Shown in pieces: positions 19,554 to 31,753 of a stretch of DNA of 64,000 nucleotides. Numbering within the stretch: position 1 is the stretch's first letter; each line of letters opens with the position of its first letter. The stretch is taken from positions 767,946 to 831,945 of the forward strand of contig NW_005179158.1 in the NCBI RefSeq assembly GCF_000350225.1. Direction: 5' to 3'. The DNA is from Chondrus crispus (Eukaryota; Rhodophyta; Florideophyceae; Gigartinales; Gigartinaceae). Position numbers and translations under genes: made by a program. The notes under the pieces are model-generated. The model was not told where the DNA came from and did no database searches. It saw only the letters and a program-made list of their open reading frames with translations.

Positions 19554-21940
19554 TTAGACTCCCACGCTCAAGTCTCCTTCTGCATCAAGTAAGTGGCCAA
19601 AATCAAAGCCATCGTCAGAACGATCTTCCCAGTCTTCATTGCACTCATTGGGGATGGTAGCCCTCCGAGCACTACTATTAATAGCGTCTCGTTTTTCCAC
19701 ATGCTCGTTTGTTGCAGGAGGGGAATCAGTGCAGAGTTTAGAAAACTTCGCCGGGGACATTCGTAAGATTTGGGCGTCCAAGACGTCTTTCTGCTTGGAC
19801 ATACCAGGAAGGAAATCTCTGAGCCGCAGCCGAACCCTCATGCTGCATTGTTCTGAATATTCTGCATCTTGGGGTACACCGCGTTGATTGCGAATTGCAT
19901 CCAGACTGAAGTCATTTGGTACACGGACCTCGTTTTCGTCATTTAGCGCAGTAGATGGCATGCAAACATGACTATGGCCGTTAATGATATCTTGCACAAA
20001 CCAACGAAAAAGGAATGCAGTCCTATAAACAGTCCTCAGTGACCCTGTGTGACTGGCCAGGAATTCCTCTACATTGCGGCCTTGCGTGAAAGCCACAAAG
20101 AAAATGACTGCTACGCGAACTATGTTGATGGTGCGATACATACGCTTGTACTCTGCTGGCCTGAACCAGCTTTTCTGCCCTCAATTCTTGAGCAATCCAT
20201 CTCCCACCAGTACGCAATAGTCCACCAGCACATCAAGCTCGAGACGACAACATGCCAATTCTTGCAGTGAACGCGAATTCATGGCATCTGCGTTCGGTAA
20301 CTCGGCTGTGGTTGCGGAGACAACGTGATCGGCAAAGTTGAACACGTGATCTGGATGCTTAAATGGCATGTTTGGTTGACCGAACGCTACAGGTATGCCT
20401 CTGCTCGGCTCCCATGGTTTGAGTGCGAAACCCAGATCCTCGAAAAAGCGCCTTTTCGCAGCTACACGTGACTCCCTCAAAAATCGGTGGACATTGCGGG
20501 GAGGCGTGTACAATGTAAAAGCTTTCGCGACCTTTATCGGTATCTGTATTCTTTTTCTGCGGTCTAGCTTTTGTTTCAACAAGCTCAAGGGTTTTCTTCA
20601 TAGCTTCTCTTCCCACATAGGGCGGATTGAGCCAATACGGCGCGCGGCTGAGGCATTGACACGTTCTTTCTGTGATTATTTTCGTTGGTATTGGCATCTG
20701 GAACACCTTGTACGGCTCTTGTTCTCTGCGTAGCCTCATTTTCTCTTTCTAGAACAAGTTCGAACTGATTGCGTGCCTGAACAAATAACGTTCTCACGAA
20801 GCGAAATTTGAAGTCACAGTGAACGCGAACAAGACCTGCCTCGAGCTCTTTTTTGGTAGATCTATTCTGATGGCCGTAGAGAAACGCAGACATAGCCAGG
20901 TGAGTATGGGCAAGATTCACACCTAGGGACCACGTGTGCTCCATGAAGAAACATGACGCGTCTGACAGGACCCGTGACATTAATGAAGTGTCAAAAAAAA
21001 GCTCCACATTCGATTTCAGTGCCCTGTTCTCGTCGTCAACCATATCCTTAAAGCCCCATTTCGTTGCAGTTTTGGAAATTCCCTTCGACTTGGTAGTCAA
21101 TCCCACGCTTGGACTTGTCCCGAAGAAACCATTGCCTTGGTTCATTCCATTTCGCACGTTCTCGACATCTCTCTGATGGTGTTTCATTGTTCCTTCAACA
21201 GAAGCCAATCGAGTAAGCAAGGATTTCTGCATATGCTCTAGGAGGAACCTAATAGAGCTCTCCCCAGGCGAGATCCTCTCATATGTGCTTGGAGTCCTCA
21301 AGCTTAATCTGGGCTGCGCTGTTGCTATTGCAGGAGACGGAACACTTGTCATTCTTTCTCCCCTGAGAGTTACTGTATTGAAGTGCTCTTGTCCCGGGCC
21401 GAGAAACTCACGAGTTTTGATGTGTTCAGCTGCCCCTTCAGAGGGATGGTCTCCAGCGTTGTCACAGCGTGCATTCTCGTCATTCGCGTCATCCTCAATA
21501 GGAAAATATTCTCTTGATGCTCTCTGTTCCCAATGGGGTGAGTCATGGTCCAGATCTCGGATTCCAATTTCAGCAGCAATTTCCTCCTTTTCTGCAAATG
21601 CTTCACCATTGGGCGGTGGCTGCGTTTCCATGTCCGAAAAGCTCGTGATTTGGCGTTCATTGTTCCTGCAAGCTGTCCGCGATACAGGGCTTCCGTTGAG
21701 CGCCGGCCCTGTTGATTTTGTTCTGCGAGTGCCAGTTTTTCGAGGGGGCGTCCTAGTTGCAGCCTCGTCTATGGCGCAAGTTTCATCCAACGGAGAGCTT
21801 GACCTTTTTCTCGGAAAAATTGCCTGCACATTGTTTGTTTTCGTCTGACGCTTGAGGTTGCGCGGCTGGAGACCTGATACAGCAACCCTTCGCTTTCCAT
21901 TCGCTCCTCCAGCCGATGCACGTGGGCGTGCCAGGAGCAT
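19554..21940 (-). pseudogene. Unidentified nuclear-type protein gene, broken or intron-containing
   Basis: The main frame starts at ATG 21940 and runs 451 codons to TGA at 20585. The N-terminus is basic and Ser/Pro/Thr-rich with RKR and KKR-type clusters; the middle is acidic; a short coiled-coil-like stretch (RLASVEGTMKHHQRDVENVR) precedes a more ordered region ending near FVRTLFVQARNQFELV. Further minus-strand coding-looking stretches lie downstream in other frames: 20181-20588 (no ATG at its start, aromatic- and Arg-rich) and 19554-20141 (acidic end). They may be later exons or frameshifted remains of one protein. I recognise no domain. It lies head to head with the tnp2-like transposase, so it may be an accessory gene of that transposon; this is inference. 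Confidence 0.4.
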
Positions 21941-22431
21941 GATCGGAGAACTCAGAATGTCGCTTTCAATTAAGCTTCACGGAGTATGGAGAAATAAGCA
22001 AGTAAGATCAGCAAGATAACACGAACAAAAAGAGGGGAGATCGGCAAGTTCGATCGAAACTCGTTCTGTGAACAAAGATGTGCAACGTGCTACTTAAGAA
22101 GGGTGGGGTGTATCATGTGTTGTTGAACATTGAACAGTTCGCAGTTTTCTTCCGGTTTCCCGCGTAATAGTTAGCATTTTGCTGTACTGGTGCCAGTACT
22201 TCCAGCAATACGGTTGTACCCATTGATCCTCTGGGCAGCATGAAATCTAGACACTTCACCATTAACTGCAGTACTGAAGTTGACTGCAGTCAGTGTCGCA
22301 TACGATACCTCAAATTTCGACGAATTGCATGTATGCCTGCAAGCTAATGATTTAAGCACTATACTTTGTTTGCGAACCGAGGGCAAAAATACCTATCGCC
22401 CGATTTGAATTGCACCGCGGTCTCTATCTGC
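21941..22431. other. Divergent spacer between the two transcription units
   Basis: About 490 bp between the start of the minus-strand gene (21940) and the first ATG of the plus-strand transposase region (22432). It could hold a shared promoter. I could not define terminal repeats of a transposon. Confidence 0.3.
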
Positions 22432-25400
22432 ATGGGGACCTCAGAAGGATCACGATCCTCCGGTCGAAAACGTCCACGTCCTAGGAGAGACAGTCGCAAG
22501 AATCGAAGCCGCTTCGAATGGAAGGAACAAGCGGGCGTACCTACTGGTGTGCACCAAGAGCACCAACAACTGTATCCCGGAACGTCAGATCTGATGAACA
22601 GATCAGATTTGTTCGAACAAAATGGTTCAAATCTCCTGGTACAGAGAGAGTTATTCGCAAGTGAAAATACTGATGTCAGAATCGTGCATCACTCGATTCG
22701 ATCCTTCTTAAAACAAACTGTTAAAATGCTGTACATGCGACTCGCAACGAGATCAGTGAGATTAACCTCGCTCCTCCACATGCCGAAATAGAAGGATATC
22801 CGTATCCGATGCAACACACGAGCGTTTCAGACATAGACCGTGTTGCTATTGGATATGAGGCGGATGAAATGATTTCTTCGGAGGAGGATCAGCAGTCATC
22901 TATTCTACGAGGTGGCGATAGTGATAAACATTGTATTGGGGAAGACGTCTCACCGGAGGCAGAAAAGATACAACGTTCAGACCGGAGACCACCGAATACA
23001 TGGCAGAAAATGCTTGCTGTAATAGCTGTTAGCGGAACAAGTCGTCTCACTAGGGAACAATTTGAGTTCTTCAGGAACACAGTGAACTGGCTACTTGACC
23101 AATACGCACCAGAAGAACAGAAATTGCCATCTTACTCTTTGGTCTAACGCACATTGCTACCCCTCCGTTGGAATTACAGCTTCCCCTGCTCTGAGAGGCA
23201 TCTCGTATTAGTGGACTTGGGAAAAGCAGGGGCTGAGAGTACAGCATCTGGGCGTGCTGGGGGCCCATTTTCGAACCGCCGTTGGACTACGACAAATAAC
23301 GAAGCCCAGCCAAAAGCGGAAGTCCAGATCATATTGCCGAGTACGTGGGCAATTAAAGACGTCTCTTTCAAGCCTACATGGGATGTTCTGCGATCTGGCT
23401 GTTGTGCGGAAGTGAAACCCAGTTCATATGACCCACTGTTCTCTACAATCTCAAGTGTCTCTATAGTTGCCAATAGGTAACTTTTTCTGGATGGCCCTCA
23501 CCATTCTCTTTTCTCCACAAAATCCCGGGCCAATATTTGTGACACATTTCATCGAAATGGAGAGATAGTAAACATTTTTCTAAATTGCCGCACCCGCATC
23601 TCGCAAAGGAACTACAATAGATATCAACGAGTACAATTCTTTTTTGGGGAGCTTGTCGGTTACACGGAAAGGCGATTCTGAATTTTGTTTATCAGCAGCG
23701 ATATTGAACACACATCTTGTGCATGCAGGTACGGTCGGCGCGAACTCTAGCACTTTTAATAAGAACTTCGAATTACAATGCATATCGAGTACTGAAAACT
23801 CCACACTTTGGAGTCCCGGTGACATCTGTTCACTTGTTTCAGTAATTGTTTCTACATCTTACAGATGTGTGATCGTTCACCGGTTCGGTGGATTGTGCGA
23901 TACAGGCAGCCGTGTTGAGCTGGTCTAGATTCCATTGCACAACGGTTCAAGCGGGGATCAATTCTACGACTATCAAAAGGCGGATAAAAAAGTTGTTAGA
24001 GAGCTTACCTGTACGGAATGCATCGAGACGGTAAAGCGGAATGGTGCTGACAGCACGGATGCAAGCGCCTCAAAATTGGTAGATCTATCACTTCCACAGG
24101 ACAGGCCATTTATTAATTCAGGTGGAGGAGGTGCGCAAGAATCTTCCAGTTGTCCTTGCAAGTTTTCAGATGGCGGTCTCCCCGAGGATGGTCAACGTTT
24201 TTTCGTGTACAGGGTTCGGTTGTATTCCGACGGTTTCTCTCAGTACAAGGATTCGCAAGGATCTGCCGGAGGTGTTTATATGTTACCACTTTATTTACTT
24301 CCTGAACATCCCACATCCCGCAAGGCAGTAAGACTTTTGGGACTCACCCCGCCAGGCGTTAGCACAAGTCAAGTGCTTCGTATGATCGCAGACGACCTCC
24401 AAAAAGCGGCAACTAGCGGCATAAAGACAACTGACGGTGACGGACACCCCATCACAGTGTTCATTCAGGTCGTGGCATACATAGGTGATTTCTTGGAGAT
24501 TGCTCATGTCTCGGATTTACTTGGGCATAATTCAGACGCTGCTTGTCATCTGTGTGTTTTTCGTAAGCAAAAACTCGACCCGCAACATTCGTGTCACGGG
24601 TACACAACTGCCCTAAACAGTACAGATTCTTCAAGTTTCGGATCAGGACCAAGAACAGCTGCCATACGTGATGAGATAGGCTCTGCAGAAAAAAAGGCGT
24701 CAACTAAACTACCTTGGGATAGAACCGCGATTATTAAAGAAAGTTACAGACAGCCCGTTGCTCTTGTTCTACGAGAAATTTGGGCTGGCCGGATCAAAAG
24801 GACAGATGCCAGTAGCAAGTTGTGGACATCAGCTGTTTGACTCCACGTTCGACCCATATCGCTCAGTTCTGGTCGCACCAGACTATTTGATTGCTAGAAA
24901 TGCCATTAATATATTGACAACCTGCTTTCTGCTTTTGCCTTCGAAAAATGATATTGTTCACATTGATGCAAAATATGTGATGCACTTCGGAGCAATTCGT
25001 TAATCACGCAGAATAAAATATTCGACTTCAAGAGCAAGAAGCTCTACTCCACGTCCATCTCTGGTTCCTTTTGCATTCTCTTGGTCGCTAGCAAGATTTT
25101 TCAAGATCGATGTCACCAGCTATCTTTGCAGGTCTCTCTTTCTCAGCGGCCTACCGGAGCGGATTCCAATCCATGCAATATCCTTCGACAGGCCGTACAG
25201 GCCTTGGGAATGTATCAGGATCTGGTGTCCAAAACCTATTGGTATCCAAAGCTCCATGTTGATGGCCACAATGCTGTAGTTTTGTTCAACAGTGGGGAAG
25301 GCTTCGACTTCATTCTCAGACAGCACGAAATGGCACGTGTTTATGTGGATACGTGTGACAAGGTCTGTGGCGTTTCAGAGGTCGCCAAAATGAAGCTAGA

Positions 25401-26332
25401 CAAGCCGAATCTTCACAGACTAATAGATCTTTATGCTCATTCTATACCTGCGATGGGACACGTGCGACACTTCGCAGAGCTAGTTTTTGAATTCGCTCAC
25501 CAGCCACTCAAACGTGGGGTGGCGAGATCCAATCGCCGGAATCCTCAGATTCAGGCTGTGATGCACGCCTTAGCCGACGATTGGCAAGATAGGTTTTCCG
25601 CATTCGCGAGTCAACGGCGAGTCCTTTCCGTAAGAGACTTCGAGATTAATATGAGGCATTTTATCAATGGTACGGTCTCGTCGTCGTCTTTACCAAATCA
25701 TGAATCTTTCACCGTGCCTAATCCCATGGATACACTTATCGAGCCCATTCTAAAAACGTTGCTTGGAAGTAAGCCGACAGAAGGCTCCACCAAAGGCAAA
25801 ATTACATGGTCCTTGTCGCGCTGTCAGCCTGTTTCAGAGCACCAAGTGAACTATAGGTCTCTGCTGAACTCCTCGGTTCTGAATCAATATGGCAACAGCG
25901 AGGTTTTTTTATGTCGCGAGACGTTTCAAGAAGACGATGAAAGTGGCCACTTGTTCTCTTCGTTCCGCGCCTCACGATTTTTTGGAAAGGGGTGATGCTG
26001 TGCAGGCCATAATACACAAACGTAGGACTAATGACGCGCTTTTCAACCAGCCATCAGTTTATGAGATAAGTCAATCACCGGACGATTATCACGTTGCTGT
26101 TTTCGCTGTCGAAGAATTGCTGCTTTGGAAAGATACGTCCACGACTGGGCTCGAAGTAGAGAGTGGTCCGTTCGCTGTTGTACGAAGATGTACTCGGTTT
26201 GAGAGTGATACACTCAAGGTCGCAAGTGACTCCCTGCCGCTCCTCTTACATCTAAATGACAGTGTCCGACGGGTGAGTTTGATACATGCTTGTTCAACAT
26301 CGACTGAAATTGCGTCTTGTATGCTTAACTAA
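22432..26332 (+). pseudogene. tnp2-like (CACTA/Plavaka-type) DNA transposase relic
   Basis: Plus-strand coding segments follow each other in changing frames: 22432-22791 (basic N-terminus), 22809-23147, 23154-23480, 23935-24840, 24758-25003, 25081-25995 and 25889-26332. The core 23935-24840 carries an LYSDGFSQYK motif, then VYMLPLYLLPEHP, then a VAYIGDFLEIAHVSDLLGH segment ending in ACHLC; this order matches tnp2-type transposases of CACTA and fungal Plavaka elements. The segment from 25081 has KPNLHRL...ELVFEFAHQPLKR, the expected position of the final acidic residue. The frame changes near 24790, 25060 and 25980. They read as frameshifts in a dead copy, although short introns (a GTAACT donor near 23478, for example) cannot be excluded. 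No CACTA termini were identified. Confidence 0.55.
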
Positions 26333-26467
26333 ACTCTTGTTAAACACAATGAGAGATTGCTCGGCGGCGGTCGATTCCATTACATAACGAAACAGATGGT
26401 TTATCCACCTCTCTTGGGATGAGAAGCATGTAAACTGCAGCTCTACTTGCATTCTAGCATTCTAATT

Positions 26468-27640
26468 TTATTGAGAAGGCCCTACACTCCTCCCTAGCAT
26501 TTCTTGCGTGATGGCCCCTCGGAACTCGCCAACGACTTGTTTGCTGCGGACAACGAGTGCAGGCCACGCCAATTCAAGATTGCCGAGAACTTCATTCCGG
26601 CCCCGAGCTGCCTTGGGCAGACGCCCAGAATTTTTTGTGGAGAGTCGAGACCAGCGAAGCGAAAATGAATAATCAGTAGCAAAGTACATATCCTCATCTT
26701 CGCCTATCACAATACCTGACTCAGATATCACATCATGCATCGACACACGGTTTCTCTCCAGTCTGCTCACATAAACTGAATTGCAATAATCGAACCGCCT
26801 GTTCTCTCTCCGAAGTACATCGAAGGCTCCATTACGGAGTGATTTATGGAGGCTTCCTGCCAGTCTAAAAATGAAAGGGTACTTACCGTCTTCGTTCTCA
26901 GCTAAAGTACCTCCCAAAAGTCGCAATGCGGAGTTTTCAGCCAGCGCAGCCCCGTTAATCTTCCTACCCTTCTCCACTAGGGCAAGTAAATCTGATTGAA
27001 CACCGAGGCGTATAAATTGAGATACATCGTGCAAAGAATCAAACAAAACTAGTGATTCTTGCAGACCCTGAGATGGAGACTGTGTTTCGCAAAAGTTTAG
27101 TTCAAGCGTAGCACGAGGACAACGTGACCGAATTACCGTAGCAATCTTGGCAAAATCGGACAGGCTGCAGTTCGCATCAACACGAAGCAGAGACGTAAAA
27201 CACATCCCAACAAAACGCCCATTGCCTCTCTTAACATCAGAAATAGCGGATCGTGCGCGCTGGAATGAAAGAGGTTTATGACAGTGATGGACCATTCTGT
27301 GTGTCAAGTAGCTGAAAACACGTTCAGCAATGCGGTCGCTTTCACTTTCATTCCCAATTATTCGAGAGTAAATTGCGCTCTGCGCACTCACAAGCCTCTT
27401 TAACTCGTTCACTTTAAGTTCCAAATTGGCAATTCTGGCACCAGTGTGCTGTATTGGGCATCTACATCCTCGGGATTTTTGGGAGGTGTCATGAATCACA
27501 TGGAAGGACGATTCGTTCGTATTGGGTGTAAAGTCGGGATCCGAGAGGAAACCATCCTCGACTGTTTCGGAGACGGATTGGCAATCGCTCTCCGACGCCA
27601 GTGGTTCCTTTTGGCGGCTCCGCCATGCCTGACAGGCCAT
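26468..27640 (-). CDS. Unidentified 390-aa protein, intact frame
   Basis: A single uninterrupted frame from ATG 27640 to 26468. The N-terminus is Ser/Glu/Asp-rich; a Cys pair (GCRCPIQHTG) precedes a likely coiled coil (ARIANLELKVNELKRLVSAQ); the rest looks globular with no recognised motif. On the minus strand TATATA lies about 20 bp before the ATG, within GCCTATATAGGC at 27656-27667, and a large palindrome sits just upstream of that. It converges with the tnp2-like relic, whose coding ends 136 bp away. An intact frame beside decayed ones could mean a host gene, a more recent insertion or a transposon accessory gene. Function unknown. Confidence 0.55.
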   Translation of the reverse strand: MACQAWRSRQKEPLASESDCQSVSETVEDGFLSDPDFTPNTNESSFHVIHDTSQKSRGCRCPIQHTGARIANLELKVNELKRLVSAQSAIYSRIIGNESESDRIAERVFSYLTHRMVHHCHKPLSFQRARSAISDVKRGNGRFVGMCFTSLLRVDANCSLSDFAKIATVIRSRCPRATLELNFCETQSPSQGLQESLVLFDSLHDVSQFIRLGVQSDLLALVEKGRKINGAALAENSALRLLGGTLAENEDGKYPFIFRLAGSLHKSLRNGAFDVLRRENRRFDYCNSVYVSRLERNRVSMHDVISESGIVIGEDEDMYFATDYSFSLRWSRLSTKNSGRLPKAARGRNEVLGNLELAWPALVVRSKQVVGEFRGAITQEMLGRSVGPSQ

Positions 27641-27666
27641 GTTCTCACACCCTTTGCCTATATAGG

Positions 27667-27724
27667 CGTTTCATGGGACGCAAGCTGTCACATATATATG
27701 TGACAGCTTGCGTCCTATGAAACG
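27667..27724. repeat. 58-bp near-perfect palindrome
   Basis: Two 29-bp arms meet without a spacer at 27695/27696 around CATATATATG. The arms contain GGACGCAAGCTGTCACATAT and its complement; the only mismatch is at the eighth base (G against T). It lies about 27 bp upstream of the ATG of the 390-aa minus-strand ORF and next to the TATA-like GCCTATATAGGC. Confidence 0.9.
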
Positions 27725-28660
27725 AGCGCGCATTTTTGTTTCAACAATTCCGTGTCCCTCTTCCTAACATAAATAGCCTAAAACAGCGCCGTTGACAAGC
27801 TCAATATTCGTGACTCGAGCTTTCCACCATATCGTTTTCGATATATTCTGACCCTTTCTGCGCCCTTTCCCGATACAAAAGTCGAGCAACTATTTAACCT
27901 CAATTTCCTCTCCGGTACTTACGGGTTTCATGATTGCAACCAGGCGGAGATGGAACCGGTAAACAGTGCGATGTCGCAACGCACTGTATTCCACGCAGTA
28001 GAACGATGCGATCAGGCGTAGTAAGCCCGGAGGGCCAATATTCAATTTCAGGAAGCACTGACGGAGGCTGAGACTCAATAAGAGTAATACTGGTGCTTAC
28101 GGCCTGGCGAGGAGATCGCGAAGTGCCGTTGCTACGGTTGGATTAAAGTTTAGTTAGAATTGAGCTGGAAAAATCAGAAGTATTCCCGTATGCATTCTCC
28201 TGCACGCGGACAGGCATTGTTATTGTTGTGATGGCAGAGCGCTTCCAGAACGAAAAATTAAAATGCAGGCACGATCACTACTGCGGAACGCTGCGGCAAT
28301 GAGTTGTCATTGTACTTGACAAATGATGCGTGCAAGAGAACGATGTTCTCCATCTCATTTTTAAAACACAGGAGCGCTGCCCAGCAATGAATAGGTAGAT
28401 TGAGGCTAATAAAGCCGGTTTCTGGACGAATATTTTCTCTCAAAATATGCGCTCAATAAATGCCTGCTCCGGAATAATAATATATATTGATTTCGGAGTA
28501 AGTGACCCCGTAGTAAACTGTTCGTCCAAGTTCTTTGTGGACGTGTGACCTTGTTTACGCGAAATGATTCTAATGGACCCACAGGGTTTCGAGTTCACGA
28601 GAGCTGGGTGACTTGACTTGTAGTGACCGGAAACATCGCGGGACAGGAAGTGGGTCCACG
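27725..28660. other. No recognisable gene
   Basis: Short minus-strand frames only (27890-28078, 28258-28443, 28440-28664). The last may be the eroded start of the protease region of the gypsy element to the right, but no Asp-Ser/Thr-Gly motif is visible. Confidence 0.35.
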
Positions 28661-31044
28661 TCACTCCTGACCCTTCAAGTTTTTTGGGGTCTGGTCTTCA
28701 CTTGACGTGGAGCCTGCACTTTCGTTATCCCGCCAAGGCGCTGCGTGCTCGTCGCGGACGTGCGTCGTGACGTAGACTCCACCTGGCCGGTCGAACCTGA
28801 CGCCGCGACTTCTCGTATCGCAATCATCGCGTCCAGGGTGGGCACGGGTTTCGCGAAAATCATGTCGAGAAGCACCGTGAGCTGTCCCTTGGTTCCTGTA
28901 CTTGTACGAACCTCGGGTCTCGGGGCGTACCATTCGAGTATCGAAGCGTTGGCGAAGCCATTCTGGGGCCGTCGGGTTATCCTTGCACTTGTACAAGAAA
29001 TAGCAATACGCGTAGTAAAAGCGCTTCTCGGGCGTTAAGGTCGGGCACGTGAACGTGGAATGCCCGGCATTCTTGCAAGTCCAGCAGTTCAAGCCCCAGT
29101 CGTTCGTTGGAATCACGCTGAGAGCCGTCGCGAGCTTCCTATTCACTCAACTTCGGCACGGCGACTGTATTCTTGTGTAAGAGCTCACGAAGATTATCGA
29201 TCGATTGGGCTTGAGAGTTCTCCGTGGAAGGGCTCACGGGTGCGATAGAATTTCAGCGTTCGCGAGAATCGCCCGCAAATAAGAGGGCTTCGAGATTTGT
29301 AGCTATTTGTAACGCGGACTCGGGATCTTGGGACCGCATATCCGCCCAGTAATTCATCGGGCCGTGTACCACGTGCCTTAGTGTGGGATATCGGACAAAT
29401 GACGAGGTCGGAACATGACGACCGGTCGTTTCCGCGGGTTCTTGCATCGTCATAACGTGACCGCGGGGCTTGAGTTTAACCGGGGTCGAATTGCTTTGTG
29501 TGCGACGAGCTCGGAACGTGTTACCTTCGGCATGCGCAACGCGACGCGCAACAGTTATATCGCCTTGTTCATTCACGGGTAGATGCCTTACTGCCTCGGC
29601 CACAGCATCACGAGTCGAGGGAAGAAGCCCACGAATGTAGTAATTCACGAGTTCACGGTCCTCGAATACATTACGGCAACCTCGTGCAGCTGCAATTAAG
29701 CGATCGGGAAACTTGCTCTCGTCTTCTTCAGGCTTCTGTTTCGCGTCGGTGACCTTCTCATAAGCGCGTTGTAGCGCGTCGTCGGGCAAATAGCGCTTGA
29801 TTAGGGCGTGTACCACGAACGGCCACGAACCAGCTAGAGCTGAATTCGAGGAGCGAACTCCGGGGGAGACTTGGTTCGTGTACATATCTTTTGCGGAACC
29901 CATGAGGTAATACGAGATCGTGAGGGACGCCAGGCCTTCGGGAACGTGTAGGTCATCGAAGCCGTCACGAATTGAAGAGAGGAACTGCAGGAGCTTGATA
30001 GGGTTCGTGCCGTCGAATGGCTGGAATGAAGGGAATAGCGCGTCGAATCTGGGTATTACGCGGTAGACACTCTCGCTCTCAGTCACGTGAAGAGTAGCTC
30101 GTGTATCACGTAACCGGTAGTGCCTGTAAGACACCACAATCGTGAATGGGGCGAGAGGGTCAGTCGTGGGGCGATCCCAGGACAGTACGGGCCTTCAAGA
30201 GTCTTGGCCATTTCTTGCAATGGAACCACGTGGTCGTGCATCAAGGGCATTGGAGCCGCACAAGTAGTCACCAGTGACTGAGTAGGCGCCCATCGCGGGT
30301 TAGTTTTCGAAGTCGCAGTATCTTGCTGTGCTCTTGTCGCATGTTATTAATTCGTGGGACCGCGGACTCCACAAAAGAATTCTTCTAGAGTGCGTGGAGC
30401 GAGAGGTTCATCTGCACCCCGGCCGGCTTGGGCTTGAATTTGGGAGTATCAATCTTGTTCTTGTAAGTGATTCGAGGAATTGGGGATGGGAGACGGGGGA
30501 ACAGGTTCTCCTCGAATCCCGGGATCTTCTCGAACATGAACTTTAGACGACTCGAGGGTTCGGACACGACTACGGAGTATTGTGTTCTCGGACATGATAG
30601 TCGCGAGTAGGGTCCTGATTTCTCGGACTTCATTGGAATTCCTTCTGACTTGAAGATTCGTATCTTGAGATTTTCACAGAGAGCCTCGAGGCTTGCACGT
30701 ACCTCGCAGATCTCTGTGCGGACGGATAGAATTAGGTCTTGATGTCCGGTGGCATTCTCCGTCGTAGACCTGAGACGAGAATCTAGCTCACTTTGATCAG
30801 GAAGTCTTGATGCAAGGGAATTGAGGCGCTCACGAAAATCGAGGTACATGAGCGGCAGGACATCCGGCGATTCCATGGTGGCCTCGAGCATTGCGCGTAG
30901 ATCATCGCGAATCTCAAAGCTCGCCAACGTGTCAACCGGCACGCATGCAGACGTGTTTCCGTGTGGGTTGCTCGCTGTTTCGAGCGCTTCTTGTTGCATC
31001 GTGGGCTGCGCGGAGCGTGTGGTAGATCGGGTCTCGGGTGGCAT
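28661..31044 (-). pseudogene. Gag of gypsy family B, frameshifted
   Basis: Gag starts at ATG 31044 (MPPETRSTTR) and runs to 30385 with a disordered N-terminus and a heptad-like middle. The capsid-like Retrotrans_gag region is in another frame (29253-30137), with YYLMGSAKDMY and an ELVNYYIRGLLPSTRD segment typical of that domain. A third frame (28661-29146) carries a zinc knuckle C-x2-C-x4-H-x4-C (CWTCKNAGHSTFTC). All three minus-strand frames are used, so at least two frameshifts broke it. Protease is not visible. Confidence 0.75.
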
Positions 31045-31130
31045 CTCGGGGGAAGGACGAGGTGAAGGGAAAGACTGCCACGGAAGGAGGAGAAAGGAAA
31101 TCGTGAAAAGGGAACAAGAAGTACACTTCT

Positions 31131-31144
31131 AGGTCGGGAGCCCA
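31131..31144 (-). other. Primer-binding-site-like sequence
   Basis: On the minus strand, one base after the LTR end (...CTACTACA), the sequence TGGGCTCCCGACCT begins with the TGG expected to pair with a tRNA CCA end. I did not assign the tRNA. Confidence 0.5.
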
Positions 31145-31145
31145 G

Positions 31146-31745
31146 TGTAGTAGGACGCGAACCGAGGAACACGTGCTAAAACAAGGGTCGTTCGTGGGGT
31201 CGTGTACGTGAAGCTCGGGAGAAGTGGTAGAGACTGGTGGGCGACTGTAAAACCCAGGAGTGCTCGCGAACCTCGGAATCTAGGGGCGAACGACGCAGTG
31301 CTCTCGACCCAGCGGGGCTAACACACGGCCAGCGAACCGTGCGCGCAAGCGGGGAGGCAACACGCGACGCGGCCACGAGGGTCCCAGGGCGCGAGCGAGA
31401 GACAACGATAGAGCGTGAACGAGGAAGGGTTAGTCGAATGTCTGCCCAAAAACCAGAACGAGACTGCGTCCTTGGTCCTTGGTTGCTTGTCCCTAAACCC
31501 ACCCGGCGCAAGCGCCAACGACACTATATACTACTAGATCGCGGTCGAGATCTAACGGCTAGAACTCGTGGGGCCGGGTCGTGGTGCACACGTGTACATA
31601 TGTGAGGATAGGTCCGCGTGTGTGCGTGTCGTTATCAAAGTGAGCTTTGCTGGTGTACATGGAGCTTGGTACTGTACGTCAGACTGCTTGTGTAATCTAG
31701 ATACGCGTGTACACGAGTCGCGCGAAAAGGAGTACTAGAGTAGCA
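31146..31745 (-). repeat. 5' LTR of gypsy family B
   Basis: On the minus strand it begins TGCTACTCTAGTACTCC and ends CGCGTCCTACTACA, 600 bp. CACGTG occurs at 31170 and 31589. A TATA-like stretch (agtATATAGTGTCG on the minus strand, near 31530) is shared with the copy at 53219-53812. Confidence 0.85.
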
Positions 31746-31753
31746 CGGGTGGT

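Larger units (their letters stand above)
28661..31745 (-). mobile_element. 5' half of a Ty3/gypsy-type element (family B)
   Basis: A 600-bp 5' LTR (31146-31745), a primer-binding-site-like sequence right after it and a frameshifted gag (28661-31044) lie in the correct order on the minus strand. No RT, integrase or second LTR is found to the left, so the element is cut off around 28500-28660. The LTR has a second copy, in the opposite orientation, at 53219-53812. Confidence 0.8.
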
